This document shows positions 37,321-45,120 of a stretch of 64,000 nt of DNA, one piece after another. The notes beneath the pieces are model-generated. The model worked only from the letters and a program-made list of their open reading frames with translations. It was not told the origin of the DNA and searched no databases. A program made the position numbers and the translations under genes. Source of the stretch: Aliivibrio_A sp016764915 (GTDB lineage Bacteria; Pseudomonadota; Gammaproteobacteria; Enterobacterales; Vibrionaceae); NCBI GenBank assembly GCA_965224595.1, contig OZ245058.1:620001-684000 (forward strand), in the 5' to 3' direction. Positions within the stretch are counted from its first letter, which is position 1. The number at the start of each line of letters is the position of its first letter.

Positions 37321-37332
37321 ATTGTCTACAAT
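37321..37332. promoter_or_regulatory. GntR operator candidate, site 2
   Basis: ATTGTCTACAAT lies 61 bases from site 1 and is the exact reverse complement of site 4. Confidence 0.7.
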
Positions 37333-37343
37333 CTTTAGTCTAA

Positions 37344-37372
37344 TACAAAAAAACAGCGCAATGTGCGCTGTT
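37344..37372 (-). terminator. Intrinsic terminator after the second gntR gene
   Basis: On the minus strand AACAGCGCA pairs with TGCGCTGTT around a three-base loop, followed by seven T. Confidence 0.85.
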
Positions 37373-37403
37373 GAATTTATAGCAATATAAGAGGAGTTAG
37401 TGG

Positions 37404-38120
37404 CTAGGAAGAAATATCAATTAATTGGGCTTCAAGCAGAACGCGACTGCGCTTAATGTGTCGGCGCATTAACATCTCAGCCAGTTCAGAATCACGGTTT
37501 TTGATGGCAATTAAAATATGTTCATGCTCTTGCAGTGCAATTTCTGGGCGAGAGTGGGTTTGTGGGGACTGGTAGCGATACATACGTTGTAAGTGATAGA
37601 GTTCATCACACAGTAAAGTTATCAGTTTGCTGTTTCTACTTGCTTTGATGATAAGGTAGTGAAAATCATCATTCCCCTGCTGCTTGCAATAAGAGCTACC
37701 GTCAACGGTGTGGATATGTGCTTTATGCTGTTCTAGCAATTCAGATAAGGTTTGAATCTCTTGATCAGTGATATGTTGGCAGGCTAAATTAGCAGCCATT
37801 CCCTCTAAAGCTTCTCTGACCGCATATATTTCAGTTAACTTAGTTTGAGTAAGTTTGACCACCCTAGCACCAACATGGGGTACTTTTTCAACTAACCCTA
37901 ACGATTGAACCTTCATTATGGCTTCGCGTAGTGGTCCTCTGCTCACCTTAAAGGTGGTGGCTAGTTCAGTTTCTGATATTTTACTGCCCGCAGAGTATTT
38001 TCCATTGACGATCGCCTCAATCAGTTGCTCTGTAAGGCTTTGGGATTTTGTGGGCTCCTTAATGGCTATTTTATCATTAAGAGATTTCTTGGGTTTTGTT
38101 AAAATATGTGATGGAGTCAT
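37404..38120 (-). CDS. Second GntR/FCD-family regulator (paralogue)
   Basis: The 238-residue regulator closely resembles the adjacent GntR protein over its whole length (shared SRGPLREA, VGARVV, REALEGMAANLACQHITDQEI, YRYQSP-HSRPE-AL and MLMRRHIK-SR), with a longer N-terminal tail. The pair is a tandem duplication. The ATG at 38120 (MTPSHILTKPK) is chosen because a perfect operator palindrome lies just upstream; the open frame reaches 38198 but without support. It could control its own gene, prp or the neighbouring tct genes. Confidence 0.82.
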   Translation of the reverse strand: MTPSHILTKPKKSLNDKIAIKEPTKSQSLTEQLIEAIVNGKYSAGSKISETELATTFKVSRGPLREAIMKVQSLGLVEKVPHVGARVVKLTQTKLTEIYAVREALEGMAANLACQHITDQEIQTLSELLEQHKAHIHTVDGSSYCKQQGNDDFHYLIIKASRNSKLITLLCDELYHLQRMYRYQSPQTHSRPEIALQEHEHILIAIKNRDSELAEMLMRRHIKRSRVLLEAQLIDISS

Positions 38121-38125
38121 ATATA

Positions 38126-38137
38126 ATTGTCGACAAT
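38126..38137. promoter_or_regulatory. GntR operator candidate, site 3
   Basis: ATTGTCGACAAT is a perfect 12-base palindrome six bases upstream of the second gntR start. Confidence 0.75.
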
Positions 38138-38187
38138 GGTTTGATTCTTCTCGGAATAATAGCTTATACTCTGCAAAGAGCAAGAGG

Positions 38188-38199
38188 ATTGTAGACAAT
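38188..38199. promoter_or_regulatory. GntR operator candidate, site 4
   Basis: ATTGTAGACAAT lies 62 bases from site 3, repeating the spacing of sites 1 and 2. Confidence 0.7.
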
Positions 38200-38247
38200 T
38201 CCTACTCTGGCTAAAATCAAGGCTATATCCGGTTGAAATTTTAGATA

Positions 38248-38278
38248 TAAAAAAACAGCGCATTGCGCTGTTTTTTTT
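38248..38278. terminator. Bidirectional-type intrinsic terminator after tctA
   Basis: ACAGCGC and GCGCTGT pair around ATT, with A and T runs on both sides. On the minus strand it ends the tct operon. It is nearly identical to the terminator at 37344-37372. Confidence 0.88.
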
Positions 38279-38298
38279 CGTCTGCATGATGAGTGCAA

Positions 38299-39828
38299 TT
38301 AGTTCTGCTCTGTATTTGCTCGGCTCATTCTGAATCGATTAAACGCCGTGAGCAATATAGGAGCAAGAAGTACAATAGTTGCTATAGAGGTAAACGTCAG
38401 AGTGAGCGGACGTTGCCATAAGAAGCTAAGCTCGCCATCACTGATCATCAATGCTCTACGAAGATTCTCTTCCATCAATCCACCAAGGATAAATCCGAGT
38501 AATAAAGGGGCTAATGGAAAGTTGGCCAATCGTAAAAATACCGCAATGACTGAAACTAGAACCATAATAAATACATCGATAGTATTAAATGAAACTAGAT
38601 AGACTCCAGTAATAGAGAAGAAAATAATCATTGGTAGCAGTACAGTTCTTGGCACCGCAAGTATTCTTGAAATATAAGGAATTAAAGGAAGATTCAAAAT
38701 AACCAGTACAACGTTACCAAAATACATTGAGATAATAACTGACCAGAATACTTCAGGGTTATCGATAAATAGACGTGGACCCGGCTGAATTCCGTAAGAG
38801 ATCAAGGCACCAAGCATGATTGCTGTTGTCCCTGAACCTGGAATACCAAGTGTTAGTAGTGGAACAAATGAACCACTTGAAGCTGCATTGTTAGCCGCCT
38901 CAGGAGCCACTAAGCCACGAAGGCTACCTTTACCAAATTCTTCTTTTTTATCTTTAGGAGCAAGATTACGCTCTAAACCGTAACTTAAGAATGCCGCAAT
39001 AGTGGCACCAGCACCAGGGAGAACACCCACGAAGAAACCAAGAATTGAAGATCGAATGGCAACAGGAGCCGCTTCTTTAAACTCTTCTTTGGATATTTTC
39101 ATGCTGCCAAGATCGGTCATTGATCTGGTCTCTTCAGCAGATTGGTCCTTTTCAGGTTTCAAAATTCCCATCAAAGTTTCGCCAAGCGCAAATGTTGCCA
39201 TTGCCAGTAGTAAGAAGCTGAAACCATCCATCAAATCAGTAATACCAAATGTAAAACGTTCGACGCCAACACCTTTATCAATCCCAACGGTTGATAGCAT
39301 TAAACCAAGAACTGTCATCATCCATGCTTTTACTACTTGTCCAGGACCTGCAAATGCCGCAACCGCTGATAATCCAACAAGCATAAGGGCAAAGTAATCA
39401 GCTGACTGAAAGCTCAGAGAGACTTTCGCTAGCGTTGGAGCTGCGATAAGAAGCATGATTGCAGAGAGGGTGCCACCAGTAAATGATGAATAGGCAGCAA
39501 GGGCTAATGCTTTGCCTGCTTGGCCTTTTTGAGCCATAGGGTAGCCATCAAAAGCGGTTACCACGGTAGAAGAACAACCCGGTGCATTGATTAATATTGA
39601 TGAAGTAGAACCACCAAATACTGCACCGTAATAGACACCGGCCATCAGGATCATACCGGATGAAGGCTCAAGGCCATAGGTGATAGGTATCATTAAGGCA
39701 ATGGCTGAAATAGGGCCAAGACCAGGTAACATTCCAATAAAAGTACCAACAAAACACCCAATCATAACCATCATGAGGTTAGTCGGCATAATGGCCGTTG
39801 ATAAGCCCGCTAAAATTCCATCTAACAT
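38299..39828 (-). CDS. tctA: Tripartite tricarboxylate transporter large permease (TctA family)
   Basis: The 509-residue protein has about 12 membrane segments and TctA motifs: GCFVGTFIGMLPGLGPISAIA, YGAVFGGSTSSILINAPGCSS, GVLPGAGATIAAFLSYGLERN and GSFVPLLTLGIPGSGTTAIMLG. With TctB and the periplasmic TctC it imports a carboxylate, citrate in the prototype, in exchange with cations. It is the third gene of tctC-tctB-tctA and has an AGGAG site. Confidence 0.92.
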   Translation of the reverse strand: MLDGILAGLSTAIMPTNLMMVMIGCFVGTFIGMLPGLGPISAIALMIPITYGLEPSSGMILMAGVYYGAVFGGSTSSILINAPGCSSTVVTAFDGYPMAQKGQAGKALALAAYSSFTGGTLSAIMLLIAAPTLAKVSLSFQSADYFALMLVGLSAVAAFAGPGQVVKAWMMTVLGLMLSTVGIDKGVGVERFTFGITDLMDGFSFLLLAMATFALGETLMGILKPEKDQSAEETRSMTDLGSMKISKEEFKEAAPVAIRSSILGFFVGVLPGAGATIAAFLSYGLERNLAPKDKKEEFGKGSLRGLVAPEAANNAASSGSFVPLLTLGIPGSGTTAIMLGALISYGIQPGPRLFIDNPEVFWSVIISMYFGNVVLVILNLPLIPYISRILAVPRTVLLPMIIFFSITGVYLVSFNTIDVFIMVLVSVIAVFLRLANFPLAPLLLGFILGGLMEENLRRALMISDGELSFLWQRPLTLTFTSIATIVLLAPILLTAFNRFRMSRANTEQN

Positions 39829-39838
39829 ATTATTACTC

Positions 39839-40330
39839 CTACAAGCTTAAAAACAGATAACCAGGCTCTAGATAGACATCCAAACCTTTGGTTAGTAACA
39901 ACCAAAACGCGGTAACGAACGGGAAAGATGCACCAAAGAGAACTAATTTTCTTCGTTCTCCCAGTAACCAAAAACCAGCAAGTAAAAATAGGCTTGTAGC
40001 CAATAGGAAACCTAGCCAGCTTAAACCAATGCCATAAGCTGTCATTAAACAAACAAAGGAGATTAATAAGCGCCAGTTGAAACCAATAATAGCGCCACTC
40101 TCTTCATTTGGACGAGCAGTAACAATAAGAAGTAGTGATAAGAAAATGCCAATAGTAGTTAGTATGTAAGGAAGCGTACGAGCGGTGAACGGTTCGTATT
40201 CATCTCCAGGGAAAAATGGTATTTGAGTGGTTTGGTAACCATAAGTTAAGCAAACAATCAGGAAGATAAGTCCACCTACCCGATCTCTGCTTAATAGAGA
40301 AGAAGACGTTAACTGCATTTGGCTCTCCAA
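39839..40330 (-). CDS. tctB: Tripartite tricarboxylate transporter small subunit (TctB family)
   Basis: The 163-residue protein has four hydrophobic segments (about residues 15-33, 53-68, 85-118 and 125-145), typical of the small TctB membrane subunit, whose sequence is poorly conserved. It opens with RDRVGGLIFLIVCLTYGYQT. Its position ten bases before tctA and after tctC supports the call. A GGAGAG site precedes the ATG. Confidence 0.85.
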   Translation of the reverse strand: MESQMQLTSSSLLSRDRVGGLIFLIVCLTYGYQTTQIPFFPGDEYEPFTARTLPYILTTIGIFLSLLLIVTARPNEESGAIIGFNWRLLISFVCLMTAYGIGLSWLGFLLATSLFLLAGFWLLGERRKLVLFGASFPFVTAFWLLLTKGLDVYLEPGYLFLSL

Positions 40331-40465
40331 TATGTGAAAACATAAAAGTAAATCAAGGAAAAAACCACATCAGCAAACCACTGACGGATTGCTTTCGATC
40401 CATATCCGGAGGAATCGATAATGTGGCTAGTATCTAGGGCAAGAGGCCACTAAATAAATTTATAC

Positions 40466-40493
40466 TTGGATAGAGACTGCTGTCTCTATCCAA
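40466..40493 (-). promoter_or_regulatory. Perfect 12-bp hairpin between tctC and tctB
   Basis: TTGGATAGAGAC pairs exactly with GTCTCTATCCAA around TGCT in the 206-base gap after tctC. No T run follows on the minus strand, so it probably protects or partly terminates the tctC message, giving more binding protein than membrane subunits. Confidence 0.6.
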
Positions 40494-40536
40494 TTTATAA
40501 CTAGGTAAAAATGTTGATACCTAGGTTAGTTATAGA

Positions 40537-41517
40537 CTACTTTAGGAAGCCTAGTTCACGCATTAGATCACCAATCAGTGTCTCTTGGCTCTCTAGGAAC
40601 TTATAAAAGTCTTTGTCAGCTTTGTAGTTATCGATCCAACCGTTACGGTCACGGACGGTAACCCACTGATCAGTCTTATACATTTTGCTAAGAACTTTGT
40701 TGAATCCGTCGATCTTCTCTTGGCTGATGCCAGGAGCTGCAAAGAAACCACGCCAGTTAGCGAATACAGTATCGTTACCCATCTCTTTAAGAGTTGGAAC
40801 GTTTGGAGCTGCAGCTAGACGCTCTGGAGCAGTGATAGCTAAGATGCGAACTTGACCGCTCTTAGACATTTCTAGTACTTCACCAAGACCAGTAGATAGA
40901 AGTGGTGTTTCGCCAGAAAGAACAGCAGCCATTGCTTTACCGCCGGCATCATAAGCGATGTAACGAACTTTACGTGGATCAAAGCCTTCGCCTTTAAAGG
41001 CTGCTGCAATGACTAAGTGATCCATACTGCCGCGAGCTGAACCACCAGCAATTTTCACTTGACGTGGATTCTCTTTAAAGTCAGCAACAACTTGCTTCCA
41101 GCTTGTGTACTTTGAGTCACCAGCAACAACAATTGCGCCATAATCAGCAATGGTTGATGCAATAGGGGTTAAATCGCGGAATGACTGTGGAAAAATCCCC
41201 GTTAGTGAACGAATCACGATAGGCGTTGAGTTAACCATCAACGTATCTTGTTGGCGTTCAGCCGTTTCAATCATGTGTGCAATTGCTTTACCGCCGCCGC
41301 CACCAGAAAGGTTTTGGAAAGAAACTTGTTTAACGAGGTCAGTTTTAAGTAATACATCACCAGTACCACGAGCGGTCATGTCCCAACCACCTCCAGCACC
41401 ACCAGGGATAATAAAGTGAATTTTGTCCAGATCAGATGCAAATGCAGTACTTGATAAAGTCGCAATACTTGCAGCGATAATGGATGTTGTTACACGCTTT
41501 CTAAGTTGCTTTAGCAT
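40537..41517 (-). CDS. tctC: Tripartite tricarboxylate transporter binding protein (TctC family)
   Basis: The 326-residue periplasmic protein has a signal peptide (SIIAASIATLSSTAFA) and the TctC/Bug fold: KIHFIIPGGAGGGWDMTARG, LSGGGGGKAIAHMIE, GGSARGSMDHLVIAAAF and VRILAITAPERL. The family binds carboxylates including citrate and the exact ligand cannot be told. It is the first gene of the tct operon, with an AGGAA site seven bases before the ATG. Confidence 0.92.
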   Translation of the reverse strand: MLKQLRKRVTTSIIAASIATLSSTAFASDLDKIHFIIPGGAGGGWDMTARGTGDVLLKTDLVKQVSFQNLSGGGGGKAIAHMIETAERQQDTLMVNSTPIVIRSLTGIFPQSFRDLTPIASTIADYGAIVVAGDSKYTSWKQVVADFKENPRQVKIAGGSARGSMDHLVIAAAFKGEGFDPRKVRYIAYDAGGKAMAAVLSGETPLLSTGLGEVLEMSKSGQVRILAITAPERLAAAPNVPTLKEMGNDTVFANWRGFFAAPGISQEKIDGFNKVLSKMYKTDQWVTVRDRNGWIDNYKADKDFYKFLESQETLIGDLMRELGFLK

Positions 41518-42091
41518 GGTTCACATTCCTTATGTTTTAGGCTGATATTTATTGTTAATAACTAACAGATTTTAATACCCAACGTTTTTATTACTACCTA
41601 CGAAGGGGCAGATTTAACTTTAACATACGAGTTAAGTTACAGGAATGTTAATGTTAAGTTCGCGAGGCCGCTAGCAAGAAGAAATAATGGGGATTAAAGG
41701 CTTTCAAGCCATTTTGTTCATAAAAATTACGATTGAATCTGTGATGAAAAACCCCTCAAGTTAGCAAAACAAAAAACTTATGCTTGAGTAGTTGTTAAAA
41801 TTGTAGTTGATGGGATCAGGTTTTAGCTGGGTTAGCCCTTTAATTATGCTATTTGAGCGTATGGATTAGGGGCATTGGCATTAACTGCTTTTATTATTAA
41901 TATGAGCAGTGTTGGGAAAAGAAATGTTTTTAACGATTAGAGGTTTAATCGCAATGGGATATGCAATTCAGCTACTATTTGTTAACAATTCTGTTAATGG
42001 GTTGCTTTCTTCGTACAGTGATTTCATTAATTATGGTTAAACTGAGAGCATCTAATGACCCCAAATTATGAGGTCACGTTGAATTGTTGAT
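41518..42091. other. 574-base intergenic region between pflA and tctC
   Basis: No convincing gene is present. Near tctC three related GTTAA-type repeats occur at 41614-41658. A weak stem (ACTGCT and AGCAGT) lies near 41880-41915. The rest is AT-rich and holds the tctC promoter and the 3' end of pflA. Confidence 0.6.
41614..41658. promoter_or_regulatory. Cluster of GTTAA-N-GTTAA-type repeats upstream of tctC
   Basis: TTAACTTTAAC (41614-41624), GTTAAGTTA (41631-41639) and GTTAATGTTAAG (41647-41658) form inverted and direct copies about 100-140 bases upstream of tctC. AT-rich repeats of this kind are typical of CitB/DcuR-family binding regions, so the regulator encoded at 30333 is a candidate. 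This is inference. Confidence 0.4.
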
Positions 42092-42832
42092 TTAATAAAT
42101 TACGTTATCATGATACTGCTTGAGAATGGTCACCATATTATCCATAGTCTCTTTAGTTGGCGGGTTTACACCTTCAAGCGGATAATCAAAACCTAATGCT
42201 TCCCATTTGTGAGCACCCAATTTGTGATATGGAAGGAGTTCAATTTTCTCTATGTTACTCATCCCTTTTATGAATTCACCAAGCTCTCTTGCGGATTTCT
42301 CGTCATCAGTAAAGCCTGGAACGATGACATATCGGATCCATGTTTTTTGATCAATCTTTTGTAAGTAGCGAGCAAAATCGAGTACTCGTTTATTCGATAC
42401 ACCAGCCAGATCTTGATGGATGGAGTCGTCTAGTTGTTTTAAATCAAGCATAACTAAGTCGGTTGCGTCGAGTACCTCATCGATCACTTCAGAGTGTTTG
42501 CGTATATATCCGTTGGTATCTAGGCAAGTATGAATGCCTTCAGCCTGTGCAGCCCTAAAAAAATCACGTACAAACTCAGGTTGTAACATTGATTCGCCGC
42601 CAGAACACGTTACACCGCCGCCAGAAGCATTCATAAAGTGACGATAACTTTTCGCTTCACTAATGATCTCTTCTACAGAGACTTCTTTGCCATCATGTAG
42701 ATCCCACGTATCGCGATTATGACAATATTGGCAGCGCATTAAACAGCCTTGAAGGAAAATGATGAAACGAATTCCAGGACCATCAACGGTTCCACATGAC
42801 TCATACGAATGAATTCGACCTTTTACTGACAT
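42092..42832 (-). CDS. pflA: Pyruvate formate-lyase activating enzyme
   Basis: The 246-residue radical-SAM enzyme installs the glycyl radical on PflB under anaerobic conditions. The [4Fe-4S] motif is in GCLMRCQYCHNRDTW (C-x3-C-x2-C), followed by the SAM-binding GGGVTCSGGES. Length matches E. coli PflA (246). It is on the same strand as pflB but downstream of it and separated by a chemoreceptor gene on the opposite strand, so it is transcribed independently. Confidence 0.95.
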   Translation of the reverse strand: MSVKGRIHSYESCGTVDGPGIRFIIFLQGCLMRCQYCHNRDTWDLHDGKEVSVEEIISEAKSYRHFMNASGGGVTCSGGESMLQPEFVRDFFRAAQAEGIHTCLDTNGYIRKHSEVIDEVLDATDLVMLDLKQLDDSIHQDLAGVSNKRVLDFARYLQKIDQKTWIRYVIVPGFTDDEKSARELGEFIKGMSNIEKIELLPYHKLGAHKWEALGFDYPLEGVNPPTKETMDNMVTILKQYHDNVIY

Positions 42833-43066
42833 AACGACGTTGCTCCAATAGGGCTTTTATTATGAGTGTTATTTTATTACATATAGCCTGTTTAATGTAG
42901 ATAAAAGGGAACTAAATTAGGTAATAATTTTTTAATATAGACTGCTAGGTCGTACTGAAATGTTGGGATAAAACCAGAATAACGCGTTACTTGTCATGTT
43001 TTATTTGCGTGAATGTTAAATTCATTAACATAACGCTCAATAATTATTAATAAATGCCGATAAACT

Positions 43067-43099
43067 GTGCAGCAAGGTGCACGACCTATGGATGGTCGT
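43067..43099 (+). promoter_or_regulatory. Two small tandem hairpins in the chemoreceptor leader
   Basis: GTGCA pairs with TGCAC (43067-43082) and ACGACC with GGTCGT (43081-43099); they overlap by two bases. They precede the chemoreceptor start by about 80 bases. They do not match the c-di-GMP-I riboswitch consensus. Confidence 0.3.
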
Positions 43100-43180
43100 A
43101 AGAATAATAATTAGTCTCATAATAAAATGAGCCAAAACTATACTAATAACTACATGGCAAATGTTGTTCAAGGAGTTTTC

Positions 43181-45061
43181 ATGCATGCAATTTTTCTTTC
43201 ACAAAAACAGAAGCTTATCTTAGCCGTTATTTTATTGCTGATAGGGTTTATGGGTTTAGGTGGCTTTACTATGGTCAGCTTGAATCAGATCAATAATCAA
43301 ACTACCAAAAGTTCAGAGTTAACCAGTTCAACGGCATCACTTAGATACACAGAGGCCTCATTACTCAAATTAGCCCTTAAAATGAGCAGTTTGATAGCAA
43401 ATGACGTGAGCCAAGCACGTTCAGACTTAAAGAAAATTCAACAGTTGATACTATCGAGCGCTCCATTATTAAACAAAGTTGGACTCTCCAATGAATATGA
43501 CTCTTTGAGCAGTAATTTGAATGTGTTCGAATCGGTATTTGAACCTTGGGTCGTTTTAAAAAGTGATATTGGATTTGATGTAAATAGTGGCAAGTTAGGT
43601 CTTTTGAAAAGCTTAGCAACGACGATCGAAAGCAAAATTAAAGAGACCGGTATGGTGACTTTAGATTCGGATTTTCAAAATATGGTCAAAATGCAACAAA
43701 ACTACCTCTTGAATCCATCCGATAACACTAAAAAAATGTTTAACCGTTCTATGTTTAGTTTCATTAATATCTCAAATAATTATGCGATGTTAGAGTTATA
43801 CGAAAAAGAGATGGATGGGTATAAAAAGACGTTTGCCGTGATCAGCGAATCATTAGTACAGTTAAATCAACTTGAGCAATCTCTTTTCAAAGCACAAGAC
43901 AACGCATTAGATGCGATTGATGCATTAGCCACCCGTTTAGATAACAAAGCGGTAGAGTACCAAACTCTTTCAAGTGAGACCGCCCAGAGTGCTAAAGTAT
44001 CAGTGTTAATAGCTTGTCTACTATTAGCATTAATCACTGTATCGATATTTGTTGTATTAAGTTTAAATATTACCGCTGCTTTTTCAAAAATAACTAATAT
44101 TTTAGAAGCAATGTCTGGTGGCGATCTGACCAAGAGGTTAGAGATTAGCGACAACGACAAAGATGAATTTAATCATTTAGCTCTAGCAGCCAATCAAACT
44201 TGCGAAAATTTGGGGCACTTGATTGATAAAGTGCAGCAGAGCAGTCAAGCACTATCAAACAATGCTGCAAAGTTAAACACGATTGTTGACGGAGTGGTTG
44301 ATAGCCAGTCAGAAGTGATTAATCAAACTCATATTTTAGCGTCGGCGACAGAAGAGGTTAGTGCCACAGCGCAAGGGGTGTCTGATAATTTATCAATGGT
44401 TTCTGAGGTGAGTCAGCAAGCCAGTCAAGCGGCAGTGCTGGGTGAGTCCGTGATAGGCGGTGCGATTAAATCCATTGAAGAGATTGGAGAGATATTACGT
44501 TTAGCATCCAAGCATGTTAACGAACTAGAGTTAGCATCGAGTAAAATTGACTCAGTAATGGAGATCATTACAGGTGTTGCTGAACAGACGAATTTACTCG
44601 CACTTAATGCGGCGATTGAAGCGGCTAGGGCTGGCGATCAAGGTCGTGGTTTTGCAGTTGTCGCTGATGAAGTACGAAATTTAGCGGTGCGCACTGTAAC
44701 TGCGGTTGAGGAGATTTCAGGAACGATTGATAGTATGAAAAGAGAGAGTGCTGAGGTGATTCAGTATATTAATCAAAGTGAACAGTCGATGATCAATGGT
44801 CAACAACAAGGGCATGAAGCGATGGATGCCATTAAAAATATCATTAAAAAATCAGATGAAGCGAATCAACAAACCATTATTATCTCTGATTCAATTAAAG
44901 AATTAGCATTAACCAGCCATTCAATGGCCGATAATATGGCGCAAATTTCTTCTGCAATGCAGTCTACAGATAGTAGTAATGAACAACTTCGAAGTAACAG
45001 TAAAGAGGTCGATGAACGTTCAAGTTTGCTTAATAATGATTGTAAGCGTTTTACCATCTAG
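43181..45061 (+). CDS. Methyl-accepting chemotaxis protein
   Basis: The 626-residue chemoreceptor has an N-terminal membrane helix (LILAVILLLIGFMGLGGF), a helical periplasmic ligand domain (about 35-270), a second helix (VSVLIACLLLALITVSIFVV), a HAMP domain and a signalling domain whose tip EQTNLLALNAAIEAARAGDQGRGFAVVADEVR is canonical. Ligand unknown. I chose the ATG at 43181 because AAGGAG lies six bases upstream; the longer frame from 43127 lacks a ribosome site. It sits between pflA and pflB on the opposite strand. Confidence 0.92.
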   Translation: MHAIFLSQKQKLILAVILLLIGFMGLGGFTMVSLNQINNQTTKSSELTSSTASLRYTEASLLKLALKMSSLIANDVSQARSDLKKIQQLILSSAPLLNKVGLSNEYDSLSSNLNVFESVFEPWVVLKSDIGFDVNSGKLGLLKSLATTIESKIKETGMVTLDSDFQNMVKMQQNYLLNPSDNTKKMFNRSMFSFINISNNYAMLELYEKEMDGYKKTFAVISESLVQLNQLEQSLFKAQDNALDAIDALATRLDNKAVEYQTLSSETAQSAKVSVLIACLLLALITVSIFVVLSLNITAAFSKITNILEAMSGGDLTKRLEISDNDKDEFNHLALAANQTCENLGHLIDKVQQSSQALSNNAAKLNTIVDGVVDSQSEVINQTHILASATEEVSATAQGVSDNLSMVSEVSQQASQAAVLGESVIGGAIKSIEEIGEILRLASKHVNELELASSKIDSVMEIITGVAEQTNLLALNAAIEAARAGDQGRGFAVVADEVRNLAVRTVTAVEEISGTIDSMKRESAEVIQYINQSEQSMINGQQQGHEAMDAIKNIIKKSDEANQQTIIISDSIKELALTSHSMADNMAQISSAMQSTDSSNEQLRSNSKEVDERSSLLNNDCKRFTI

Positions 45062-45076
45062 CGAATGATAGATAAT

Positions 45077-45103
45077 AAAAACCCTGCCATTGGCAGGGTT
45101 TCT
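45077..45103. terminator. Terminator between the chemoreceptor gene and pflB
   Basis: AAACCCTGCC pairs with GGCAGGGTTT around ATT in the convergent gap. A and T residues flank it, so it can act on both strands. Confidence 0.8.
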
Positions 45104-45120
45104 GTTACTTATTCAATAAG

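Noticed and set aside
42980..43130. Possible c-di-GMP riboswitch in the chemoreceptor leader
   Set aside because: The small hairpins do not match the conserved GEMM core sequences.
43127..43180. N-terminal extension of the chemoreceptor
   Set aside because: No ribosome site precedes 43127, while AAGGAG sits at the right distance from the ATG at 43181.
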